This document shows positions 32,130 to 39,756 of a DNA stretch of 39,756 nucleotides, piece after piece. Under the pieces are notes generated by a model that saw only the letters and a program-made list of their open reading frames with translations, did not search any database and was not told the DNA's origin. A program made the translations under genes and the position numbers. The stretch covers positions 1-39,756 of the forward strand of contig CAZBOW010000021.1 in NCBI GenBank assembly GCA_964493635.1, given 5' to 3'. How positions within the stretch are numbered: position 1 is the first letter of the stretch; each line of letters starts with the position of its first letter. The DNA comes from OLB6 sp964493635. GTDB lineage: Bacteria; Bacteroidota; Ignavibacteria; Kapaibacteriales; Kapaibacteriaceae.

Positions 32130-33557
32130 ATGAAACACGTCCACTTCATTGGAATTGCCGGCTCGGCAATGGGCTCGGTTGCTGTGGCTTTGGCTCGGGC
32201 AGGGTACACCATCACCGGCAGCGACGAGGGCGTGTACCCACCGATGAGCACCGTACTAACCGAGGCTGGCGTGACATGGCAGGAGGGGTTCAGTCGCGAC
32301 CGACTCCGTGCTCTGGCGCCCGACATCACCGTGGTTGGCAATGCCATCAGCCGCGGAAATCCCGAGCTGGAACTGGTCCTGGATGAGCGGATGCCGATGA
32401 CGTCCATGGCAGAACTTGTCGGATCGGAACTCATCGACCGGAACACCTCCATCGTCTGTACGGGCACGCACGGCAAGACCACCACCTCGAGCATGGCCGC
32501 ATGGATTCTGCACCATGCTGGGCGCCAACCGGGATTTCTGATTGGCGGGGTGCCAAGGGGCTTTTCCAGTGGGTGCCAGCCGGTACCAGCCACCATCCAT
32601 AACACGCATGCCGGCGTTTTTGTCAGTGAGGGTGATGAGTACGACACAGCCTTCTTCGATAAGCGATCGAAATTCGTCCACTACCGCCCTACCATCGCCA
32701 TCATCAACAATATCGAGTTCGACCATGCCGATATCTTCGACTCCATCGACGATATCGTGTGGTCGTTTCAGCAGATGGTACGACGCATTCCGTCGAATGG
32801 CGCGCTGCTCGTCAATGCGGACGACTCCACAGCATTGCGTGCCGCAGAGAAGGCTCCGGCACCAGTGGTTACCGTTGGTGTTGCTGACGAAGCCACCTAT
32901 CGCATTACGTCGGTGGTTCTCGAATCGGAGGTCTCCACATGGACACTGCTGCGAAACAATGAACACGTTGCCACCTGCACACTTCCGATGGCTGGGGAAC
33001 ACAACATTCGGAATGCCAGTATGGCCCTGATCGCCTGCACGTATGCCGACGTCACCGTCCAGGAGGCTGTTGAGGCACTCAAGCACTATCGTCCACCGAA
33101 GCGACGGTTAGAGGAGATTGCCCGCTGGAATGGGTGCATCGTGATCGACGATTTTGCCCATCATCCAACGGCGATTCAGGCCACCCTGCAGGCATTGCAC
33201 CAGCGCTACACCAATGCTCGCCTCCATGTGGTGTTTGAACCTCGGTCGAACACCACCACACGGGCATTCTTTCAGCATGAACTCGAGCAGTGCTTTACAG
33301 GTGCCAGCAGCGTCGTGGTGGGTCCGATACATCGCCCGGACCGCTACGCCGAACACGACCGCCTCAACACCCACCAGATTGTGTCGGCCCTACATCAGCA
33401 GTCGATCCCGGCGATGGCCGTTCCAGCAGAGCGTGCTGCCGATCCTGCGTGGGGTGCCGACGTGCTTCCCTGGCTGCAGTCACACGTTCGCGAGGGCGAC
33501 GTGATTGCGCTGTTGAGCAACGGGAATGTGGGTGGTCTGCGCGGACTCTTGGTATAG
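32130..33557 (+). CDS. mpl: UDP-N-acetylmuramate:L-Ala-gamma-D-Glu-meso-DAP ligase (Mpl)
   Basis: A 475-residue Mur-family ligase that attaches the recycled tripeptide to UDP-MurNAc in peptidoglycan recycling. The Rossmann start HFIGIAGSAMGSVAVAL with the SDEGVYPPMS signature separates Mpl from MurC; the ATP site is TGTHGKTTT (111-119); the central part shows GDEYDTAFFDKRSK and FDHADIF, and the C-terminal domain begins FEPRSNT after IVIDDFAHHPTAI. An ATG at 32130 is preferred over the GTG at 32127. It stands alone between a convergent lipid-free secreted protein gene upstream and the S8 peptidase gene downstream. MurC cannot be fully excluded, but the YPPMS and FEPRSNT patterns favour Mpl. 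Confidence 0.92.
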   Translation: MKHVHFIGIAGSAMGSVAVALARAGYTITGSDEGVYPPMSTVLTEAGVTWQEGFSRDRLRALAPDITVVGNAISRGNPELELVLDERMPMTSMAELVGSELIDRNTSIVCTGTHGKTTTSSMAAWILHHAGRQPGFLIGGVPRGFSSGCQPVPATIHNTHAGVFVSEGDEYDTAFFDKRSKFVHYRPTIAIINNIEFDHADIFDSIDDIVWSFQQMVRRIPSNGALLVNADDSTALRAAEKAPAPVVTVGVADEATYRITSVVLESEVSTWTLLRNNEHVATCTLPMAGEHNIRNASMALIACTYADVTVQEAVEALKHYRPPKRRLEEIARWNGCIVIDDFAHHPTAIQATLQALHQRYTNARLHVVFEPRSNTTTRAFFQHELEQCFTGASSVVVGPIHRPDRYAEHDRLNTHQIVSALHQQSIPAMAVPAERAADPAWGADVLPWLQSHVREGDVIALLSNGNVGGLRGLLV

Positions 33558-33559
33558 GT

Positions 33560-33601
33560 TCGAATCAGCGTCGAATCAGCGTCGAATCAGCGTCGAATCA
33601 G
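33560..33601. repeat. 11-base tandem repeat at the end of the T9SS subtilase gene
   Basis: Three copies of TCGAATCAGCG (33560-33570, 33571-33581, 33582-33592) and a partial fourth. On the minus strand the repeats contain TGA of the subtilase stop codon and its last residues, so the coding end has been duplicated into the gap with mpl. Confidence 0.9.
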
Positions 33602-36600
33602 GATCTTGCCAAATCCTGACTCGTCCTGCTGAGTCGGACTACCACCCGTTACCCGGAAGAGATACACTCCCGGAGGAACCGGTCGGCCCGATGCATCACG
33701 AAGATCCCACGACGCACCACCGTTGGCATCGGTTTCTTCTACGAGCGCAACGCGGTTGAATCGTTGATCGAGAATCTCGATTGTGGCCAAGGGAGTCAAA
33801 TTGGCAAACGTGACGTACTCGTCCGTACCAAGTTGTACCGGTTGCGGATAGGTAAACACGTCGCTTACGGACGACGCCGTCAGGACGAACGACACCGTAT
33901 TTCCAGCCCCCGTCGTCATCGGGACTCCGAGTACCGATTGCACCGTACCGGCCGTAATGCTGTACGTCACGCCGATGGCGGCTAGTGGTGCGTTGGCATC
34001 GAATACCAGGCGAATCCGTCGGTCGTCCACACGCTCGGCTCGAGCAATTGCACCCCGCGGCCGCAGCACGTAGGCCAAGACGTCCTGCGCCGAGGCATCC
34101 ACTGGCTGGGAGTAGACAAGTGTCACGGCTTGATCCGAGACACCCTCGAGGCCCACAAGCGTAAGCTCTTGGGGCGGTGGTGTGGTCCGAAGTGCGATCG
34201 GAATGTTGTCAACCGGCAGCACCGGAAATCCGGTGCGATCGGCAAAGCCCCCTACCGACAAGACTACCTCCGACGTCAGCCACTCCACCGCTGGGAACGT
34301 CACCAGATAGGTATCGTCGTCGGCCAAGACAACGGTGCGCCCAGGCACGTGGGGGCCACCACCAGCCGGCTCGAGTCGGAACAGGAGTGGATCGGCAGCA
34401 CGCTCGGCAAGGGGCTTGCTGTACTGTACGCGAAGCTGAAGCCCGGTAGCGAGTTCGGTCGCGTGAGGATCGGATGCAACGCGCACGAACGCAGCTGGCT
34501 GTGGATGATACCAGAGCGACACGACGTCCGATGGCACGCCGTCGGGGATCGCGGCAACACGCACACTCCATTGATGTCCCGATGAAAACGATGTGCTCTG
34601 CACCTGCGTTATCGAAACAGTGTCGGATACCGCCCACGCATCCTGATCATGATTATACCCCTGCAGCACATAGGCCGTTGCCCCAGGCACCGGCATCCAG
34701 CTCACTACTGCCGTATCGGGCGTGCGGTACTGGGCGCGCAGCCCTGCAACCGGCGCAAGACCGCGTGGCGGAGCATACTCTAAGAACGAAAAATCCACCA
34801 TCGCTCCAATGCCGTCGAGTGTGCGGCCGTAGCCCAGATCCGGTACACCGTTCGTGTTCACGTCGTAGGTCAACATCCGCGGTGAGGCTGCACGGTCCGT
34901 GTAGAGGAGTGGCACCATTCGACCGTCTCGAAGGCCGAAGACATACAGGCGTGGGAACACGCAGAGAATGACTTCATCACCGGGAACGGTGTCCAACGGA
35001 CCGGCACTGAGTCCATTGCGGTAGCCGCTTCCATATCGGACTCCGTGGAAGTAGTCCTGCCACAACGTGTCGTAGGTATCGCTTCGCGGCGACCGATACA
35101 CCCTCCACGTCCAAAGCTGACGTCCGTACTCTTGATCGGTGCCTACGTTCGGATCGTCTGGTACGCCGTGGACGATCTCCGAAATACCATCACCATCCAC
35201 ATCGGCAGCGGTGATGTATCCACTGCCCCCTACCCCATCACCGTTGGCGATGAATTCCGTGCGAAAGCTGGTGCCGGTCCATTCACTGATGATCAGATCA
35301 CCATCGGTATCACCGAAGGCAATCTCCATCCGACCGTCGTTGTCGAAGTCAGCCGCGGCGATACTGATTTCGTCAACCCGGTTGTCGGCATTTCCGGGTT
35401 TCGGACGCGTGGGGTTGCTGGCCGTACCGAGGAGTTCGAAGGCGCCATTTCGATACGTGAGGACCTCCACGCCATCATTGGCCAGCAGGAGCAGATCGTC
35501 GAGGCCGTCGCCGTTGATGTCGGCCATACCAGCGGCATTCCTACGACCATCGTTACTGGAGAACAACACAGCTCCAAATGGGTCTTCTCCTGGACGTGGA
35601 GCGGTAAACAGTCGGGCCTGGCCAACAACGTGGGCAAAGACATCCATGACACCATCGCCGTTGGCATCCCCCATGGCACGCGGTATCCATACGTCCGACG
35701 TACTATCCCGGTAGCCCCACTGTGTTCCGTCGCGTGTTACCGACAGCATCCGGCCAAAGCCCCCTGACGACAAATCACTCATCACGAAGTACGGCTGACC
35801 GTCGCCATACAAATCGGTAACGGTATTCAAGACATATCCGGCAAACGGAGCCGTAGCCGTTTGCTTCCACGTTGCCCGTCCCGGTGCTGCCTCCGTTCCA
35901 AGATCGAAGTTCATCACCGTATCGATTCGGACCCCTGATTGCTCGGCACCACTGGGCCAGCACGACACATGCAACGTGCCTGCTGTACCGAAGGGGGCTG
36001 GATCGACAACCACGTAGTGACGACGTCCGCTTCGACGCTGTTGCGTGACCATCACCGTGTCGCTGCCGACCGTAGCCGTCAGCCGTACCATCGCCGGTTG
36101 TGACAACTGCAGCAACAGGGTCGCACAACGACGGTCGGAATCCCATGCTGGAAGGACTTCGACCGTGGTGATGGCAAAGGAGTCGGTTTCTTCCACCGTG
36201 ATCCGGCGATGCACAGCTACGGTGCGTCCGTTGCGCTGTTCAGCCTCGAGGCGCAGCGTATAGCGATCAGCCGGAAGGGATGCAGGGGCGAGCACTCCAA
36301 GGACGCCATTCTTGACGGCCTGTTCTGAGGCACCCAGTTCCGTCCACGTTGTGGGTGCTAATCCACGTCCCACGAGCAAGCGATACTTCTGCTGCAACGG
36401 CAGAATCGCGGACCCTTGCACCGTAAGCGGTTCGCTTCGATCATCGTATCGTGCATTACTGCGCACGTTCGAGATACCAAGGTTGCCGGCACCACCCGCC
36501 ATTAATGCAGCATCAGCGCGCAGTATGCCATTGCCGACGTCGGAGTCCCACCCTGATGCACCCACATCCAGCGCTGAGGCCATCAGAAGAGCGCGGATGT

Positions 36601-37831
36601 CGGCCGGAGTTCGGCTTGGATCCTGCTCCAGTAGGAGGGCGGCGGCCGCAGCCACATAGGGTGCTGCAAAGGAGGTGCCACTGGCACTGCGATACCGGCC
36701 CCCAACCGCCGTGGTTACAATCGACTGTCCGGGAGCGGCCAACCCAACCATGGTACCGGTGCTGGAAAACGGAGCTCTCTGATTGGCGCTATTCGTAGCA
36801 GCAACCGCCAGAATCTCGGGATAGCTGGCCGGAAACTGCTGCGAGATCATTCCGGTGTTACCTGCCGATGAGATTTGAACACATCCCATGGCTTCAGCAA
36901 AGCGAATAGCATCGGCCATGATGGGGGCGTCGACCACGTCACCAAAGCTGTAGTTCAACACCTGAACGCCGTTGAGGGCTGCATAGACAATCGCCGCAGC
37001 AATGTCGTCCTCCTCGGCATTGCCGGTGGCATCAAAGGCACGCAGTGCCACAAGGCGGGCGTCGTAGGCCAAACCGGCAATACCAATCTGATTGTGTGCC
37101 GTGGCTGCCACCACACCTGCTACCGACGTGCCGTGTCCCTGTTCGTCAAAGGGGACGGCATCACGGTATTGGTCGTCGCCCACGTTGCGAACAGATTGGT
37201 CGACGAAATCATAGCCGATGACATCGTCGACGTAGCCGTTTCCATCGTTATCCACGCCGTCAAGATCACCGTAGATACCGTCGCGCTGTAGCGTGGACGG
37301 CCACGGCTCAAACCGGCCGTTACCGTTGACATCTTCGGCAGCCGATACCGCCAGTTGATCGATCAGATCCGGATGCTCCCAATCGATCCCCGTATCGACG
37401 ATCCCAACGCGAACGCCCTTTCCCGTGGCAATGGCCCATGCAGCTGGCGCTCCTACCATCGGCAACGCATACTGTTCGGCACTCAGGCTATCGTTGGTCA
37501 GTGCCGGCACCACGGGAGCGGCATGCAGCTGAACGGTGGCAAGGGGGCGCAGGTCCTCCACGGCGGGATCCATGGCAAGACGATCTCGATCCTCGGGACG
37601 CAGTGCAACAACAACCCACCGCTCCAGTGTTGCAAGAAGGTCTCGTTGCGACGTCGACAGAACGTCGGCATCGCGCTTCAACGTGGCCAACTGTGCTGGG
37701 ACCACACGGGAGTGGACAACGGCTTGCACCGACGGAGGAACCTGCGTTGATCGTAATCGCACGGCATACTGCTGGGTCTGCGCCGGAAGGGGCACAGTGA
37801 ACAGTACCATCAACAGCAGGATCAGGATCAC
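33587..37831 (-). CDS. secreted S8 (subtilisin-like) peptidase with FG-GAP repeats and T9SS sorting domain
   Basis: A 1,414-residue exported protein. A signal peptide ends near PAQTQ. An inhibitor-like propeptide is followed by a subtilase domain (about 130-420) with catalytic Asp146 (VDTGID), His233 (GHGTSVAG), oxyanion Asn325 (SSAGNTG) and Ser387 (SGTSFAAP). Next come FG-GAP/VCBS calcium-binding repeats with blades such as DANGDGVMDVF, DINGDGLDDLL, DFDNDGRMEIA and DVDGDGISEIV; then a fibronectin III-like segment (VSWMPVPGATAYVLQG), Ig-like SbsA-type domains, and a FlgD-like plus C-terminal T9SS sorting region ending FGKILIRR. The GTG start overlaps the recQ stop by four bases (GTGA), so they are in one message. 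An alternative start further in is possible. Confidence 0.9.
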   Translation of the reverse strand: MILILLLMVLFTVPLPAQTQQYAVRLRSTQVPPSVQAVVHSRVVPAQLATLKRDADVLSTSQRDLLATLERWVVVALRPEDRDRLAMDPAVEDLRPLATVQLHAAPVVPALTNDSLSAEQYALPMVGAPAAWAIATGKGVRVGIVDTGIDWEHPDLIDQLAVSAAEDVNGNGRFEPWPSTLQRDGIYGDLDGVDNDGNGYVDDVIGYDFVDQSVRNVGDDQYRDAVPFDEQGHGTSVAGVVAATAHNQIGIAGLAYDARLVALRAFDATGNAEEDDIAAAIVYAALNGVQVLNYSFGDVVDAPIMADAIRFAEAMGCVQISSAGNTGMISQQFPASYPEILAVAATNSANQRAPFSSTGTMVGLAAPGQSIVTTAVGGRYRSASGTSFAAPYVAAAAALLLEQDPSRTPADIRALLMASALDVGASGWDSDVGNGILRADAALMAGGAGNLGISNVRSNARYDDRSEPLTVQGSAILPLQQKYRLLVGRGLAPTTWTELGASEQAVKNGVLGVLAPASLPADRYTLRLEAEQRNGRTVAVHRRITVEETDSFAITTVEVLPAWDSDRRCATLLLQLSQPAMVRLTATVGSDTVMVTQQRRSGRRHYVVVDPAPFGTAGTLHVSCWPSGAEQSGVRIDTVMNFDLGTEAAPGRATWKQTATAPFAGYVLNTVTDLYGDGQPYFVMSDLSSGGFGRMLSVTRDGTQWGYRDSTSDVWIPRAMGDANGDGVMDVFAHVVGQARLFTAPRPGEDPFGAVLFSSNDGRRNAAGMADINGDGLDDLLLLANDGVEVLTYRNGAFELLGTASNPTRPKPGNADNRVDEISIAAADFDNDGRMEIAFGDTDGDLIISEWTGTSFRTEFIANGDGVGGSGYITAADVDGDGISEIVHGVPDDPNVGTDQEYGRQLWTWRVYRSPRSDTYDTLWQDYFHGVRYGSGYRNGLSAGPLDTVPGDEVILCVFPRLYVFGLRDGRMVPLLYTDRAASPRMLTYDVNTNGVPDLGYGRTLDGIGAMVDFSFLEYAPPRGLAPVAGLRAQYRTPDTAVVSWMPVPGATAYVLQGYNHDQDAWAVSDTVSITQVQSTSFSSGHQWSVRVAAIPDGVPSDVVSLWYHPQPAAFVRVASDPHATELATGLQLRVQYSKPLAERAADPLLFRLEPAGGGPHVPGRTVVLADDDTYLVTFPAVEWLTSEVVLSVGGFADRTGFPVLPVDNIPIALRTTPPPQELTLVGLEGVSDQAVTLVYSQPVDASAQDVLAYVLRPRGAIARAERVDDRRIRLVFDANAPLAAIGVTYSITAGTVQSVLGVPMTTGAGNTVSFVLTASSVSDVFTYPQPVQLGTDEYVTFANLTPLATIEILDQRFNRVALVEETDANGGASWDLRDASGRPVPPGVYLFRVTGGSPTQQDESGFGKILIRR

Positions 37832-39756
37832 AACGACAGCCCTCCATAGAGTTCCCGACGAGCAAAGGCCATGGCTACTCGCATGGTTGGCAGATCAACC
37901 TCTGCACCATGTTCCACGCGAACCCGCTCGACGACGTGACGCAGCTTGGCATACCGGTGATCACGAAGGTAGGCCAGGACAATGGAAAACACATCATCGG
38001 GCACAAGGTTCCGTCGCTGCAGATCACTTCCCGCCTCGATCCCTCGCTGGATGAGTCGTGCAACGTTGGCTGGTGTTTGGCGAAGACGGCGGGCAAGGTC
38101 GATTACGGTATCGTCCGGACGCAGGGCCTGCACAACCAGCTCCGTGTCGGCATCGATGCGCACGGCCGGCACGGCCTTTACCCGCGATTGAAGGACACCG
38201 GCCACAACGGCAATCATCTGTTCGCCGTAGCGCGCCAGGGTAAGGCCACTACCATGCGGACCGGCCTGCAGGTGCGCTATCGAGCGCGGGCAATCGGTAG
38301 CAAGTGCCTCCAGTGCCTGGTACGAGAGGATCGTCGATGGACTGACCTCCGCCGCGTTTGCCGTGCGTTCCCGCCATGCCAGGAGGGCCTGTACGACGTC
38401 AGGGTCGGGCCCTGCGGTGGAGCGTTTGGACAGGCGTAGCGATCGTGGCAGCGGACGGGCCGCTTCCTCTCCCGACGGTGTTACCGCAAGCGTCGGGTAG
38501 TCGCCGGGGGATTTCACAAGGTAGCCGGCGGCAACTGCTGCGTCGATCACGCGCAGGATCTCGCTTCGCTCGTGGCCAGAGGCCGAACCCCATGTTGATG
38601 CTGTTGCCAGTCCGTACTCCATGACACGTGCACTCACAGATCCCGTCACAACGTCGGTGATGACGTTGCGACCAAACCTTCCGCCAAGTTCGTGGACGGC
38701 CCGTACGACAGCAATGAGGACCACTGCATTGACTGCTGGCGTCTGCGTCGGTTTCGGATCAACGCAACTGGAACATCGTCCACACGTTCCGTGGACGTCT
38801 GGGTCGCCAAAGTACTGTAAGATGGTGTTGCGCTTACACACCGGTGTTTCGGCGTAGGCAATCATCTGCTGAAGCTTTGTCATGGCATGCGCACGGCGGA
38901 GGGCCAGGTCGTCGGCATCCACCGGCAACACCCCACGGGGCGGGCGTGGACGAAGCAGGACCACGCCACCCTCCGTCTCGGCAGGGACGTACTTCAACAA
39001 ACGAGCCGTGTGCAGGGCATGCAGTGCCTCGGCAAGCTCATTCGGAGTAACGGCCGTTTTACGGAACACCGCCCTGGCATCGAAATACACCGTATGCTCC
39101 ATCGACGCACCTGCCAAGATGCGCTCAAGAACCTCCAGCGCGGCTCTTCGTTCGGCCGGAGCGTGGGTAACAAATTCGGTGAATCGCTCGTGCGTTGTTC
39201 GCAGGCGCAATGCGGACCGACCACTGGCCCCGGTAAGGAGCACAACGCCACTGCGCTCCAGCAGCGACAGCACACCCGACACTTGGGCCACCGGCAGGTG
39301 CAGATCGGCCGCCAGTGATGCTGCGTCTGCCTGAATGACCTCGGTGGACAAGCCCCCTACCCCCACACGAGCACGGTCGTAGAGGGCATGAAGCACGGTG
39401 AGAATCGTGGGATTCTCGGGATAGGTTGCCTGGACAAAGAAGTCCATCAACCCTCGATCTTCCGGCTGGTAGAGCAGCGTACAGGTAGCCGGCTGACCAT
39501 CGCGACCAGCCCGACCGGCCTCCTGGTAGTAGGCCTCGAGGGTCAGCGTCAGGTCGGCGTGAAACACGGCTCGGACATCGGGCTTATCGATGCCCATGCC
39601 GAAGGCGTTCGTTGCCACCAATACGCGCACATCGTTTCGCAGAAACCGGTCCTGGATCTGTGTGCGCTGGGAGGGGGCTTTGCCGGCGTGATAGGCTGCG
39701 GCTGCGATGCCGCGTTTTGCAAGCTCGGTAGCAAGGGTGTCAACCCGCCGGCGCGA
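37828..39756 (-). CDS. recQ: ATP-dependent DNA helicase RecQ (5' end outside window)
   Basis: The C-terminal 642 residues of a RecQ helicase; the frame is open to the window edge, so the N-terminal RecA-like domain with Walker A lies beyond it. Visible are RGIAAAAYHAGKAPSQRT (motif IV region), VLVATNAFGMGIDKPDVRAV (motif V), YYQEAGRAGRDG (motif VI), the zinc-binding cysteines CKRN...GTCGRCSSC in the RQC region, and a winged-helix plus a helix-turn-helix_40-like C-terminus. An HRDC domain of the usual kind is present around PSTILSYQALEALATDCPRS. Together with recG this gives two fork/recombination helicases in the window. It overlaps the S8 peptidase gene by four bases. Confidence 0.95.
   Translation of the reverse strand, partial: SRRRVDTLATELAKRGIAAAAYHAGKAPSQRTQIQDRFLRNDVRVLVATNAFGMGIDKPDVRAVFHADLTLTLEAYYQEAGRAGRDGQPATCTLLYQPEDRGLMDFFVQATYPENPTILTVLHALYDRARVGVGGLSTEVIQADAASLAADLHLPVAQVSGVLSLLERSGVVLLTGASGRSALRLRTTHERFTEFVTHAPAERRAALEVLERILAGASMEHTVYFDARAVFRKTAVTPNELAEALHALHTARLLKYVPAETEGGVVLLRPRPPRGVLPVDADDLALRRAHAMTKLQQMIAYAETPVCKRNTILQYFGDPDVHGTCGRCSSCVDPKPTQTPAVNAVVLIAVVRAVHELGGRFGRNVITDVVTGSVSARVMEYGLATASTWGSASGHERSEILRVIDAAVAAGYLVKSPGDYPTLAVTPSGEEAARPLPRSLRLSKRSTAGPDPDVVQALLAWRERTANAAEVSPSTILSYQALEALATDCPRSIAHLQAGPHGSGLTLARYGEQMIAVVAGVLQSRVKAVPAVRIDADTELVVQALRPDDTVIDLARRLRQTPANVARLIQRGIEAGSDLQRRNLVPDDVFSIVLAYLRDHRYAKLRHVVERVRVEHGAEVDLPTMRVAMAFARRELYGGLSL

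Noticed and set aside
35045..35767. Plus-strand frame opposite the FG-GAP repeats
   Set aside because: It mirrors the regular repeat codons of the subtilase; no independent evidence.
1..39756. CRISPR arrays, insertion sequences, prophage or defence genes
   Set aside because: No spaced repeats, transposase, integrase, phage structural or restriction motifs were seen on either strand; the short tandem arrays have no spacers.

Overview
The window reads as ordinary core chromosome from a fairly GC-rich member of the Bacteroidota/Chlorobi side of the tree, most likely an Ignavibacteria- or Kapabacteria-like lineage (inference; no rRNA is present). Four things point there: a short primary sigma factor of the Bacteroidota type, repeated TAnnTTTG -7 promoter elements upstream of genes, two secreted proteins ending in type IX secretion (T9SS) sorting domains, and a KorAB 2-oxoacid:ferredoxin oxidoreductase. 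Two runs of exactly 100 N interrupt korB and dsbD, so this is a scaffolded assembly. I see no insertion sequence, prophage, CRISPR array, defence island or rRNA.

Layout. 1-2.1 kb: korA (5' end outside the window) and korB. 2.2-4.4 kb: a DEAD-box RNA helicase and a DUF1801 protein with a charged low-complexity N-terminus. 4.4-6.1 kb (minus): speB and dapD, tightly coupled. 6.2-7.8 kb: an Atg22-like MFS transporter and a small unknown gene. 7.8-11.4 kb (minus): the division cluster ftsQ-ftsA-ftsZ. 11.4-11.7 kb: a non-coding, relatively AT-rich stretch with a cluster of DnaA boxes, a candidate replication origin or DnaA-controlled ftsQ leader and the most interesting feature here. 11.7-14.1 kb: an atypical SDR, then divergent 3-hydroxyanthranilate dioxygenase and ACMS decarboxylase genes (lower kynurenine pathway). 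14.1-15.0 kb: tRNA-Ser(UGA) and an unknown lipoprotein. 15.0-20.7 kb (minus): a compact run DUF547-ilvE-recG-queE-PD40 protein. 20.7-24.1 kb: panC, then minus-strand dsbD and an acetyltransferase gene. 24.2-30.7 kb (plus): glyQS-ctpA, then sigA-rimM-trmD-hydrolase-lipoprotein. 30.7-32.0 kb: an Asp-box T9SS cargo. 32.1-33.6 kb: mpl. 33.6-39.8 kb (minus): recQ (5' end outside the window) overlapping a 1,414-residue T9SS subtilase.

How the genes fit together. Many neighbours overlap by 1-4 bases (ATGA, GTGA, TGATG, TAATG), so translational coupling is common. The sigma factor encoded at 27.3 kb is of the type that reads TAnnTTTG promoters, and such elements sit upstream of about eight transcription units here, including the tRNA and the sigma gene itself. 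Cell-wall and division functions (ftsQAZ, dapD, mpl), cofactor and amino-acid synthesis (panC, ilvE, queE), translation (glyQS, rimM, trmD, tRNA) and repair (recG, recQ) dominate. No gap between genes exceeds 300 bases; the longest is the 271-base stretch upstream of ftsQ.
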